Below are positions 38,656 through 46,129 of a stretch of 64,000 nucleotides of DNA, in pieces (position 1 is the stretch's first letter; each line of letters opens with the position of its first letter). The notes under the pieces are model-generated. The model searched no databases. It was not told the origin of the DNA and saw nothing but the letters and a program-made list of their open reading frames with translations. The position numbers and the translations under genes are program-made. This DNA comes from Candidatus Gastranaerophilales bacterium (GTDB taxonomy: Bacteria > Cyanobacteriota > Vampirovibrionia > Gastranaerophilales > Gastranaerophilaceae): assembly GCA_944324825.1 (NCBI GenBank), contig CALUXU010000004.1, forward strand, positions 119,854 to 183,853. The letters are read 5' to 3'.

Positions 38656-38776
38656 AAAATTTTTATCCCTATAATTATATACCTAATTCTTGTATTTATA
38701 TAAAGTATTTCTATTTTTGAAAATTGCCTTTATGTAAAGAAATATTACAAAAAAAATAAAATCTGAAATTTGCATA

Positions 38777-38790
38777 AAAGTATATACTTT
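38777..38790. promoter_or_regulatory. Palindrome AAAGTATATACTTT between divergent small genes
   Basis: A perfect 14-bp palindrome. The same core occurs within a 20-bp palindrome upstream of flagellin (46436-46455) and next to the helicase promoter (24131-24140). Candidate operator. Confidence 0.45.
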
Positions 38791-38849
38791 ATATATATGT
38801 AAGAGTTAAGTATATTAAGTGAGTTAAGTTTTTAGAAGAAGAGGTATTT

Positions 38850-39041
38850 ATGTCTTTCAATTTATCAGGGTCTTTGTACAACCAAGCATTACAAGTGCAA
38901 AAAGCAGTAAAACTCGGCGGTCATAACGTTGATAGAGAAAAGACTAATTATACCCAGGCATACACGGAAGCTTATAAGGCCGGAGAAATTGATCCTCGCC
39001 CTAAGTTCCCTGAACCGCACAAACTTAACGTAGTGGGCTAA
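38850..39041 (+). CDS. Small polar protein, unknown
   Basis: 63 residues, GAGG ribosome binding site, no signal. It starts MSFNLSGSLYNQALQVQKAV with a short amphipathic helix, then a Pro-rich tail (DPRPKFPEPHKLNVVG). It lies 39 nt upstream of prfB. Not recognised. Confidence 0.6.
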   Translation: MSFNLSGSLYNQALQVQKAVKLGGHNVDREKTNYTQAYTEAYKAGEIDPRPKFPEPHKLNVVG

Positions 39042-39067
39042 GAGTTGGATTCTATGGATATTTATAC

Positions 39068-39073
39068 TAGAAT
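39068..39073 (+). promoter_or_regulatory. prfB -10 box, leaderless geometry
   Basis: TAGAAT, exactly 6 nt, then the prfB ATG at 39080. No Shine-Dalgarno precedes the start. Confidence 0.5.
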
Positions 39074-39079
39074 ATCTAT

Positions 39080-40142
39080 ATGGATTTGAATGAATTAAAA
39101 GAACGAGTTAAGAAAAATAAGGAGTGTCTTTGACTTAGAAAAGTTAAAGACTGATTTGGCTGCAATAGAGGAGAGATTGCAGAGCCCTGAAGTTTGGTCT
39201 GATCAAAAATTGGCATCAGATTTAGGGCAGCAGTCAAAAGAGCTTAAACAGACTCTGGAGATGGTTAATAATTGGACTCAGACAATAGAAGATTCGGAAA
39301 TTGCGCTTGAAATCGGTGATGAAGAATTAATTTCCGAAAGCAGTCTGAAACTTGAAGAATTAGAAAAATCTCTGGATAAGTTTGATTTTCAAAAGATGTT
39401 GAGCGGCGAGTACGATGCGGCAGATGCTATTTTGACTATTAATGCAGGTGCCGGCGGAACCGATGCGCAGGATTGGGCAAGCATGCTATTGAGAATGTAT
39501 ACCCGATGGGCAGAAGGGAAAGGCTGGAAAGTCGAGCTTTTAGACAAATCAGACGGTGAAGAAGCCGGAATAAAATCTGCAACAATTAAAATACAGGGGA
39601 AATATGCCTATGGATACGCCAAAGCAGAAAAGGGTGTACATAGATTAGTAAGAATTTCTCCTTTTAATGCTAACGGTAAACGGCAGACAAGTTTTGCATC
39701 CTGTGAGGTATCTCCTATTATTAAAGATGTTGAAAAAACTATTACAATTCCTCCTGAGGATTTAGAGGTAGAAACAATGCGCTCAGGCGGAGCAGGCGGA
39801 CAAAATGTTAATAAGGTAGAAACGGCTGTTCGTATTTTGCACAAACCAACAGGAATTGTTGTAAAATCGCAGCAGGAGCGCTCTCAGCTTCAGAATAAAG
39901 AGATTGCAATGGAGATATTAATATCAAAGCTTCTTGAGATTAAGCAGCAGGAGCATGAAAAGAAGCTCGCGGAGTTAAAAGGCGAAGCATTTGATATAAA
40001 TTTTGGCTCTCAAATTCGTTCGTACGTATTTCATCCTTATAAAATGGTTAAAGACCATCGAACCGGTTATGAAGTAGGAAATGTTGATGCGGTTATGGAT
40101 GGTGATTTGGATGGATTTATTGAAGCGTACTTAAAGAAGTAA
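39080..40142 (+). CDS. prfB: Peptide chain release factor 2, with programmed +1 frameshift
   Basis: Translation starts at 39080 ([13 protein letters not shown]) and reaches CTT-TGA-C at 39128-39134. A +1 shift (skipping T39131) then joins DLEKLKTDL and the rest. The full product is 353 aa from join(39080..39130,39132..40142). The internal Shine-Dalgarno-like AAGGAG (39119-39124) lies 3 nt before CTT, the canonical spacing for RF2 autoregulation. The tRNA-mimicry SPF motif (RISPFNANG) reads UGA, and GGQ ([11 protein letters not shown]) triggers hydrolysis. RF2 shortage at the in-frame UGA increases shifting, restoring RF2. Confidence 0.96.
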
Positions 40143-40156
40143 AATAAATCCAAATA

Positions 40157-40176
40157 TAAAAAAAAGCCTCCAAGGC
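40157..40176 (-). terminator. Orphan minus-strand terminator after prfB
   Basis: On the minus strand AGCCT, loop TGG, AGGCT, followed by eight T (plus-strand A run 40157-40164). No minus-strand gene lies upstream for more than 1.6 kb, so it may end an unseen minus-strand RNA or block antisense transcription into prfB. Confidence 0.55.
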
Positions 40177-40469
40177 TGATTAAAAGGCATAATTAACTAT
40201 CAATATATAATTTGTTAATAGTTGGTCTAAAAAAGCGTAAGCCAGTCACTCCTCAAGTCAAAAAATAAATTTTGTTTTCAATCTAGAAAAATACCCAGTT
40301 GTAACTAACTTACATTATATAGTTTAACAAGTTTTTAGGGGTATTAAATCATTCTAAAGAGTTATTTATTTATAAAAATAATCATCATTTAGAATTAGAT
40401 TTTTAAATACTTGAAAAAAACTTATATTTATTCTAGGATATAATTACATTGAAAGTTAAATACTATATG

Positions 40470-40514
40470 CAGAAGCAACTCAGTTAAATTATGCTGTCAA
40501 CTGAGAAGCTTCAA
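40470..40514 (+). repeat. tRNA-like hairpin upstream of tRNA-Gly
   Basis: The sequence GCAGAAGCAACTCAGTT resembles the 5' end of the downstream tRNA (GCGGAAGTAGCTCAGTT). It is followed by AACTGAGAAGCTTC, which pairs back to it (12 of 14 bases). It looks like a degenerate tRNA 5' fragment turned into a stem-loop in the precursor leader. Confidence 0.5.
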
Positions 40515-40532
40515 GGCAAATGAATACTTTAT

Positions 40533-40608
40533 GCGGAAGTAGCTCAGTTGGTAGAGTATCTGCCTTCCAAGCAGACTGTCGCGAGTTCGAGTCTCGTCTT
40601 CCGCTCCA
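40533..40608 (+). tRNA. tRNA-Gly (anticodon TCC)
   Basis: Acceptor stem GCGGAAG/CTTCCGC, D-arm GCTC-AGTTGGTA-GAGT, anticodon arm TCTGC-CTTCCAA-GCAGA with anticodon TCC, T-arm GCGAG-TTCGAGT-CTCGT. The 3' CCA is encoded (40606-40608). It reads GGA codons. Confidence 0.97.
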
Positions 40609-40664
40609 TTTTTAATAAAGCAAGAGAAATTTCTCTTGCTTTTTATGTATCGGAGGTTTTAAGC

Positions 40665-40931
40665 ATGAAAAAAATTTTTCTCGGATTTACCATAATATAT
40701 TTGTTATCAAATGCAGCATTTGCAACATTTGACCCAAGATACAATCCTGAAGAAAATGTAAACATAAAATCACTAAATTCTCAGCAATACGAACAAGCAA
40801 AACAAGATGCAGAGGAAAGAGAAAAAATGCAGCAAAACATGATGCAGCAGGGACAAGATTATATGTACAGAATGCAGCAGCAAATGATGGCACCTCCTTC
40901 ATTCAACCAATTTGGCGGATATCGTTATTAA
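40665..40931 (+). CDS. Small exported Gln/Met-rich protein
   Basis: 88 residues from the ATG at 40665, with CGGAGG upstream. The longer open frame would run back through the tRNA and is rejected. Signal peptide MKKIFLGFTIIYLLSNAAFA, then a short helix rich in Gln and Met (QQNMMQQGQDYMYRMQQQMM) and an aromatic tail ending GGYRY. Periplasmic or surface; function unknown. It may be co-transcribed with tRNA-Gly. Confidence 0.75.
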   Translation: MKKIFLGFTIIYLLSNAAFATFDPRYNPEENVNIKSLNSQQYEQAKQDAEEREKMQQNMMQQGQDYMYRMQQQMMAPPSFNQFGGYRY

Positions 40932-40934
40932 ATC

Positions 40935-40964
40935 TTGACGTCATGCCAAGACAGGTGCAATAAT
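40935..40964 (+). promoter_or_regulatory. Promoter of the sugar permease gene
   Basis: TTGACG (40935-40940), an 18-nt spacer, AATAAT (40959-40964), 7 nt, ATG at 40972. Again no Shine-Dalgarno; close to the leaderless geometry. Confidence 0.5.
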
Positions 40965-40971
40965 CAGATAT

Positions 40972-41844
40972 ATGTTCAAATACTATAAAAAATATGTCCC
41001 ATATTTATTTTTATTACCTGCACTCTTGGTGTTGATTGTATTCTTTTTTATACCTTTTTTTCAAACTATTGGCTTAAGCTTTAACGATTATTCATCAAGT
41101 TTATATCATCCAGTATTTGTTGGATTAAAAAATTATACAGAGATATTACATTCCGGAATTTTTTATCAGGTAATGGGAAACACGTTTTTATTTTTAATTG
41201 CTGCAGTGCCGTTTCTTGTAATATTTCCGCTATTTTTAGCAGTATTAATTAATCAAAAAATACGCGGGATTACATTATACAAAATACTCATTTACCTTCC
41301 GGTAATTGTTTCTATTGTTGTCGCGGCAATCGCATTCAAGTGGTTATATGCGCAGGATGGAATACTAAACTATTTTATGAACCTGTTTGGCTTTAATTCA
41401 ATCGGCTGGCTGACAGATTCACGTTTTGCCCTCTATTCGGTTGCAATCGTTACAATATGGAAAGGGGTTGGGTATTATATGATGATATATCTGGCCGCAT
41501 TAATGGGAGTTCCTCAAGAATTATATGAAGCGTGTGATATTGATGGTGCAAACTTTTTACAAAAACATTTGACGGTAACGATTCCTCAGATAATGCCGAC
41601 TATCGCATTGGTTTCGACTATTAGTATAATCTCTGCTATGAAGGTATTTGTTGAGATATACGTAATGACGAAAGGCGGACCTTTAAATTCAAGTAAAACA
41701 ATTGTGTATTATATATACGAAAGAGCTTTTGAAAATCTGGATTTAGGCTATGCCTCCGCTCTCGCTGTTATTTTGTTAGTTGTTATTATGATATTTTCAA
41801 TGATAAACATTTTTGTATTTGAAAAAGATAAATACAAAATTTAA
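40972..41844 (+). CDS. Sugar ABC transporter permease (MalF/UgpA type), orphan
   Basis: 290 residues with six predicted membrane helices. The start MFKYYKKYVPYLFLLPALLV is typical. The EAA loop that docks the ATPase is visible as GVPQELYEACDIDGANFLQK (about 184-203). Such permeases work with a second permease, a binding protein and an ATPase, none of which is adjacent: the next gene is on the other strand. The partners must be elsewhere, or the gene is a remnant of a transporter operon. Confidence 0.9.
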   Translation: MFKYYKKYVPYLFLLPALLVLIVFFFIPFFQTIGLSFNDYSSSLYHPVFVGLKNYTEILHSGIFYQVMGNTFLFLIAAVPFLVIFPLFLAVLINQKIRGITLYKILIYLPVIVSIVVAAIAFKWLYAQDGILNYFMNLFGFNSIGWLTDSRFALYSVAIVTIWKGVGYYMMIYLAALMGVPQELYEACDIDGANFLQKHLTVTIPQIMPTIALVSTISIISAMKVFVEIYVMTKGGPLNSSKTIVYYIYERAFENLDLGYASALAVILLVVIMIFSMINIFVFEKDKYKI

Positions 41845-42884
41845 TATTCAAATACTTTATTAATCAAACTTACACGATCTTCTTTAGAAATACCATCTTC
41901 TCTTAATTCTTTCATTTTTTCAACTAATGAAACAGCATTAGAATCTACAATATCATTAAGAACATAATCAGAATATGGATATTTTATTGAACTTTCTAAA
42001 GGTAATTCCGCTTTTTCTGCTGCAATCAAAGTCTTTTTAAAAATATTACGTCTATGGTCAAATAACATAACAGATTTATCAGCAGTAGCTTCCGGTGATA
42101 AACGTAATATTAAAGGTTCCAACATTGTATAAATAGAGTTCGGATTCTTCAGTGGTACTTTATCAAGTTTATCAACGATTTTAAATTGTCCTTCAGAAAT
42201 TAAAATATTATTCGGATTCATAATATCAGGAACATAGGATACTAATTTACACCCCGATAACTTTCTGATACCATTTAATTCCTTTAAACCAAAAGCAAAA
42301 TCATCGTAGCTTTTTTGCGGTAAAGAACTGCATAACGGCAAATATTCTTTATTATATAGTTCAATATCTTCTCTGGATGGTATACTTGCACCTCTATAAG
42401 GTGTACCGCAGAATCTAAAATCTTTCGACGGAGTTGCATTCTTTAATATTTCAACATTTCCAACCCGTAAAACAGGTTCACCATAGTAAAAAGGTAAACG
42501 GTTAAATCTTTTGTCCGGAACAGTCATAACATTATAAGGATGAACAGCATTTTTAGAAGTTGTCCCCCTTTTGATTTTTGCGACAAAATTATCACTAATT
42601 CTATAGACTTTTGATTCCCGTCCTTTATTTAAAAAATTCTCCGGAGTCATTATCAGAGGAAGAGTTTTATTTATTAATGAATGAAATTTCACGTTTTGAA
42701 CTATATTCAACGGATTGGAATCCATTGCTTTATAGATTTGTTCATCTAGTAATTTTGAAACATCTTTAGGAATCGCCGCTCCAAACTTAATACTTGAAGA
42801 TGCATTTTTATCTATATGAGTATTAGATTTGTTAATATTATTTATTGAAATAGTTTGTATAATTGGATTTGAATTTATTTGCAT
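41841..42884 (-). CDS. Kinase-like protein with N-terminal F-G tag (copy 1)
   Basis: 347 residues, no signal peptide. The N-terminal 40 residues are Asn/Ser/Ile-rich and end in SIKFGAAIPKDV, the shared tag. A protein-kinase/aminoglycoside-kinase-like core follows. The nucleotide loop region is KGRESKVYRI (87-96), the lysine strand is FVAKIKRG (100-107), and the catalytic-loop-like VPDIMNPNNIL has D220 and N225. The metal-site-like FKIVDKLDK has D238. The catalytic loop lacks the usual His-Arg or His-Gly before Asp. It shares most of its length with the adjacent gene, its tandem paralogue. The substrate is unknown. Confidence 0.6.
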   Translation of the reverse strand: MQINSNPIIQTISINNINKSNTHIDKNASSSIKFGAAIPKDVSKLLDEQIYKAMDSNPLNIVQNVKFHSLINKTLPLIMTPENFLNKGRESKVYRISDNFVAKIKRGTTSKNAVHPYNVMTVPDKRFNRLPFYYGEPVLRVGNVEILKNATPSKDFRFCGTPYRGASIPSREDIELYNKEYLPLCSSLPQKSYDDFAFGLKELNGIRKLSGCKLVSYVPDIMNPNNILISEGQFKIVDKLDKVPLKNPNSIYTMLEPLILRLSPEATADKSVMLFDHRRNIFKKTLIAAEKAELPLESSIKYPYSDYVLNDIVDSNAVSLVEKMKELREDGISKEDRVSLINKVFEY

Positions 42885-42901
42885 TATGTTGATACTCCAT
42901 T

Positions 42902-42932
42902 TATATAAAAATTATAAAAATTTTTTTTGCTA
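42902..42932 (-). promoter_or_regulatory. Shared TAGCAA-type promoter of kinase-like copy 1
   Basis: On the minus strand TAGCAA (42932-42927) leading eight A, a 19-nt spacer, TATATA (42907-42902). Confidence 0.55.
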
Positions 42933-42946
42933 CTTCCATCGCAGAT

Positions 42947-44035
42947 TTACATATTTTCTCCTGACTGTTTCAAAGCTTTGTTAATAAACTCAATACGTTT
43001 ATTTAATGGTGTTCCATAATCCCTTAACTCTTGTAATTTATGAATCAATTCGGCAGTATTTTGAATATCTTTATTCGATTTTATTCGTATAATATCGGAT
43101 AAAACAAAATTAGAGGAGGGATATTTCAACAATGAGTCTAAAGGCAGATTATTCTTTTCAGATGCAATAAGAGTCTTTTGTAAAATCTCAGTACGTTGAG
43201 GGACTAATCTTTCATTATAACTGGCAATTTTTTCAGGACTCAATCTTATGAGTAAAGGTTCAAGCATTGTATAAACGCTATTAGGTTCTTCATATAGAGT
43301 TTTATCAAACTTATCAACAAGCTTAAATTTGTTATCAGAAATAATAATGTTATTAGGGTTCATAATATCAGGGGTATAATAAGATTTTGTAAATAAAGAA
43401 TCTGTACTCAGTCTATTTAAATCTTTTAACCCCATAGCAAACTCATCATAACTTTCTTGCGGCAACGATGCAGTTTTAGGAATAATAATATCTTCATATT
43501 TTTTTATTTCGCCAGTAAGACCAAACTGTTTATTATAATCAATACCGCAGCATATTGCATCATCAGATGAAGCATTTTTTAATATTTCAGTTTTACCAAG
43601 TTTAATTACCGGCGCACCGTAATAAAAATCTAAATTTTTAAATTTAGAATTAGGCAGTGATGTTCTATCAATAAAATGAATTGCAGATGTCGGTTTAATA
43701 CCTCGTTTGATTTTAACTACATAATCATCACTAATACGATACACTTTTGATTCTCGACCGTTATTTATAAAATTTTCAGGGCAAAGAATCTCCGGTAAAG
43801 CCTTATTTAGTATTTTGTGAAATTTCATCTTAGTTGCAAGTGAAACATTATCAGAATGTACTATATTAGAAATAGTGTCATCAAGAACTCGTACAACATC
43901 TTTGTTCACTTTAGAAGATTTAAAAGACACTGTATCAAAACTTTTACTGTTCCGAAGTTTTAAATTATTAATATTATTAAACGTGTTTACACGATGATTT
44001 AGTTGATTATTATTTATTGAAAAGTTTATACTCAT
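42947..44035 (-). CDS. Kinase-like protein with N-terminal F-K-S tag (copy 2)
   Basis: 362 residues, tandem paralogue of the downstream gene. The N-terminal tag region ends FDTVSFKSSKVNKDV. Core motifs: NGRESKVYRI (92-101), VVKIKRG, YTPDIMNPNNIII with D223 and N228, and FKLVDKFDK with D241. The paired Asp/Asn and Asp positions match those of kinase folds. It has its own TAGCAA promoter, so the duplication included the promoter. Not a family I can name. Confidence 0.6.
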   Translation of the reverse strand: MSINFSINNNQLNHRVNTFNNINNLKLRNSKSFDTVSFKSSKVNKDVVRVLDDTISNIVHSDNVSLATKMKFHKILNKALPEILCPENFINNGRESKVYRISDDYVVKIKRGIKPTSAIHFIDRTSLPNSKFKNLDFYYGAPVIKLGKTEILKNASSDDAICCGIDYNKQFGLTGEIKKYEDIIIPKTASLPQESYDEFAMGLKDLNRLSTDSLFTKSYYTPDIMNPNNIIISDNKFKLVDKFDKTLYEEPNSVYTMLEPLLIRLSPEKIASYNERLVPQRTEILQKTLIASEKNNLPLDSLLKYPSSNFVLSDIIRIKSNKDIQNTAELIHKLQELRDYGTPLNKRIEFINKALKQSGENM

Positions 44036-44071
44036 ATTTCGACTCTTAAAAGCAGATTGTTTGTTATAATT

Positions 44072-44102
44072 AGAATAAAAACCGTAAAAATATTTTTTGC
44101 TA
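44072..44102 (-). promoter_or_regulatory. Shared TAGCAA-type promoter of kinase-like copy 2
   Basis: On the minus strand TAGCAA (44102-44097), A-rich run, a 19-nt spacer, TATTCT (44077-44072). Confidence 0.55.
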
Positions 44103-44164
44103 GCAACTTGTAAAAAAAATATAATGAATTATACTTATAGTATTGGACCTTTACAATTCAATAT

Positions 44165-44568
44165 GGGGATGTTCAGGATTTGACAGGATGTTCGGTTTAA
44201 ATGGGTTGCGAGTCCGGGCGCTGTTCCCGGTTATCAACGAGCAAACTAAATTAAATGCTACAGATAACGTTGTAGTTGCTGATTTCTCTAGAGCTGCTGC
44301 TCGTAGAGCTGCGTAGAGCTTAGCTCCGCATTCAGCCTCTCATAATACTCCAGCTTGCCGATATTATGGGACAATCATGCAAGATGCAGTATGATAATAG
44401 TAGTAGTCATATCAAGTTCACTACCGGAGGTTAGTCTTCCGCAAAAAGGCTTTGACCAAGGTTTTGGTTTAGTAAGTTTCCAGCCTTGGTTGAGATAAAT
44501 AATTTGCTACACTCGTAGAGATTTATTTAAATCCATTTTGGACGTGGGTTCGATTCCCACCATCTCCA
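44165..44568 (+). ncRNA. ssrA: Transfer-messenger RNA (tmRNA)
   Basis: The 5' end GGGGATGTTCAGGATTTGAC and the 3' T-arm GTGGG-TTCGATT-CCCAC with CATCTCC form the alanyl-tRNA-like domain. GGGGATG pairs with CATCTCC with one G-U. The tag frame runs from GCT at 44257 to TAG at 44314-44316 and encodes ATDNVVVADFSRAAARRAA. Pseudoknot-like stems follow (e.g. CCAAGG/CCTTGG around 44457-44495). CCA is not encoded. It rescues stalled ribosomes and tags the products for proteolysis. Confidence 0.95.
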
Positions 44569-44600
44569 TTTTTAAATTTTAACTATCATAATGACAAGGT

Positions 44601-45356
44601 TTAAATACTCGCTAATTGTTCAACACTTGCATAATCTTCTAATACATTTATTTGGTATTTTTCTTGTTTCTGGGCTATGCAAAACTCATTAAACTGAGTT
44701 ATTACCCACAAATGTTTTTGTACAATTTTAAAATTTCTTTCATATTTACAAATTTCAAGAATTGCTTTCCGTATTTTTTCAAGAGCAATTCTCATTCCAG
44801 GAGGTTTAAAAATTACTCTAAATCCATCTATACAATAAATTAAATCATCACCAACCGGCAAACTAAAATTCTTCATAATCATATCATCCAAAGTGGATAA
44901 AATCCCAAATACATCAAAATCAACAACAACTCTTGGATAAATAGCAATTTGAGATTCTAGTTGATATGCTTTTACTAATGCTTTTCCAGAAACAAAAGTA
45001 TTATCAATATATAAATCACCGATTGTAATACCACCTCTGACCAAAAATCCGGCTAACAATGCTTGATGCAAATAAGCTGATACAAATAAAATGAAATTGA
45101 AAACTTGATACACATTATCTTTAGAGATAATTTCTTGAGCAAAAACTATATTATCAGAAAATATTTGTTGTTTTATAGGTGCTAGTTTACTATTATCGAC
45201 ACAACTATTAACTTTCTGACAATTTTGTTTTGCTTTGTGATAAATAAATTTTAATTGGTTAATAAATTCCGTATCACCGCTGCAAATTCTTTTTTTGACA
45301 CCTAAAAAATCAAGATAAGCTATTATATGTTTTGTTTCTTTTATTTGTTTCTCCAT
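44601..45356 (-). CDS. Class III nucleotide cyclase-like protein
   Basis: 251 residues, no signal peptide. HIIAYLDFLGVKKRI offers the first metal aspartate, QQIFSDNIVFAQ a second acidic position, and GFLVRGGITIGDLYIDN followed by FVSGKALVKAYQLES matches the late region of class III adenylate/guanylate cyclase domains. The overall order (YxDFLG, SD, RGGI-x-IG, G-x-AL-x-x-AY-x-LE) also fits a family of stand-alone proteins of unknown role. It sits between tmRNA and tRNA-Ser, a typical place for acquired genes. Enzyme activity is inferred, not shown. Confidence 0.5.
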   Translation of the reverse strand: MEKQIKETKHIIAYLDFLGVKKRICSGDTEFINQLKFIYHKAKQNCQKVNSCVDNSKLAPIKQQIFSDNIVFAQEIISKDNVYQVFNFILFVSAYLHQALLAGFLVRGGITIGDLYIDNTFVSGKALVKAYQLESQIAIYPRVVVDFDVFGILSTLDDMIMKNFSLPVGDDLIYCIDGFRVIFKPPGMRIALEKIRKAILEICKYERNFKIVQKHLWVITQFNEFCIAQKQEKYQINVLEDYASVEQLASI

Positions 45357-45471
45357 AATCTAAATGTTAACACAATTTATTAATTCAGAGGAATTTCTTT
45401 ATATTATTGACAAATTCCTACGCCATCTTGAACCGAGCCCAAGCTTACGCTTGGTAGGTTCTCATCCCACT

Positions 45472-45492
45472 AAAAAAGACCCTTGCGGGTCT
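45472..45492 (-). terminator. Terminator after the tRNA-Ser remnant
   Basis: On the minus strand AGACCC, loop GCAA, GGGTCT, then six T (plus-strand A run 45472-45477). Confidence 0.85.
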
Positions 45493-45494
45493 AA

Positions 45495-45593
45495 AAATTC
45501 GGAAAAGGTGAAGGACTCCGCCTCAAATTGATTAAGTATCAATTTGAGGAAGGAGGGGAACGAACCCACTGGGTGAGAACCCACCCCGAGTAT
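45495..45593 (-). pseudogene. Partial copy of the tRNA-Ser 3' end interrupted by a palindrome
   Basis: The 16 nt at 45495-45510 are identical to 45624-45639, the 3' end of tRNA-Ser plus its flank. On the minus strand GTGGGTTCG is also repeated (about 45557-45565). Between the two pieces lies an insert with a 12-bp perfect dyad (CCTCAAATTGAT/ATCAATTTGAGG, 45532-45560 region). It looks like a second tRNA-Ser 3' fragment broken in the T-arm by a hairpin element. Another dyad, GGTTCTCA.CCCA / TGGGTGAGAACC, flanks it. Confidence 0.5.
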
Positions 45594-45623
45594 AAAAAAA
45601 ACTACCGTACTACGGTAGTTTTT
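45594..45623 (-). terminator. Terminator of tRNA-Ser
   Basis: On the minus strand AAACTACCGTA, 1-nt turn, TACGGTAGTTT, followed by a T run (plus-strand A at 45594-45600). Confidence 0.85.
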
Positions 45624-45628
45624 AAATT

Positions 45629-45718
45629 CGGAAAAGGTGGGATTCGAACCCACGGTGCAGATTACTCCACACAACACCTTAGCAGGGTGCCGCCTTAAGC
45701 CTACTCGGCCACTTTTCC
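45629..45718 (-). tRNA. tRNA-Ser (anticodon GCT)
   Basis: 90 nt. Acceptor GGAAAAG/CTTTTCC, anticodon loop CTGCTAA with anticodon GCT, long variable arm typical of serine tRNA, T-arm GTGGG-TTCGAAT-CCCAC. CCA is not encoded. It reads AGC/AGT codons. Confidence 0.97.
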
Positions 45719-45790
45719 AAGGCATTACTTCTCGTTTATTTAATCGTATCATGAATCTTTTTATTTGAAAAGAACTTTTATACAAAATGG

Positions 45791-46059
45791 CTCACGCCGC
45801 CAAATTCGGACTCCATTCCGGCTTCGCATTTTCGCTCCTGGGGGCTTCGGGCTTCGCCCTGCAGTCCTACGTCGCCATCGTTGAATTACGTCCTCAGTTT
45901 GCCGGCTCACGCCGCCAAATTCGGACTCCATTCCGGCTTCGCATTTTCGCTCCTGGGGGCTTCGGGCTTCGCCCTGCAGTCCTACGTCGCCATCGTTGAA
46001 TTACGTCCTCAGTTTGCCGGCTCACGCCGCCAAATTCGGACTCCATTCCGGCTTCGCAT
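45791..46059. repeat. GC-rich 115-bp tandem direct repeat (2.3 copies)
   Basis: Copies start at 45791 and 45906, with a partial third at 46021-46059. The two full copies look identical. The unit is about 60% GC (69 of 115 bases) in a genome that is otherwise about one third GC. The unit contains GGGCTTCGGGCTTCGCCC-like sub-repeats. 115 is not a multiple of 3, so the frames that run through it are not a coherent protein. No gene is seen. The function is unknown; it could be a recent slipped duplication of an imported element. Confidence 0.9.
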
Positions 46060-46060
46060 A

Positions 46061-46088
46061 TAAAATAAAAGCGAACCTAAGTTCGCTT
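46061..46088 (-). terminator. Terminator of the 46130 gene
   Basis: AAGCGAAC (46069-46076), loop CTAA, GTTCGCTT (46081-46088). On the minus strand it is followed by TTTTATTTTA. Confidence 0.85.
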
Positions 46089-46129
46089 AAAATTACTCTC
46101 AACTATCTTACTAAATCGTTAGACCATGA

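Larger units (their letters stand above)
40143..40532. other. Gap between prfB and tRNA-Gly
   Basis: 390 nt without a gene. It holds a minus-strand-oriented terminator near its left end, the tRNA-Gly promoter region (TATAAT at 40439-40444) and a tRNA-like hairpin. Nothing else was identified. Confidence 0.5.

Noticed and set aside
45791..46059. CRISPR array
   Set aside because: Units are 115-bp head-to-tail copies without unique spacers, and no cas genes are present.
45787..46063. Overlapping open frames through the GC-rich repeat
   Set aside because: The 115-bp unit is out of phase with codons, the frames restart in each copy, and there is no ribosome binding site.
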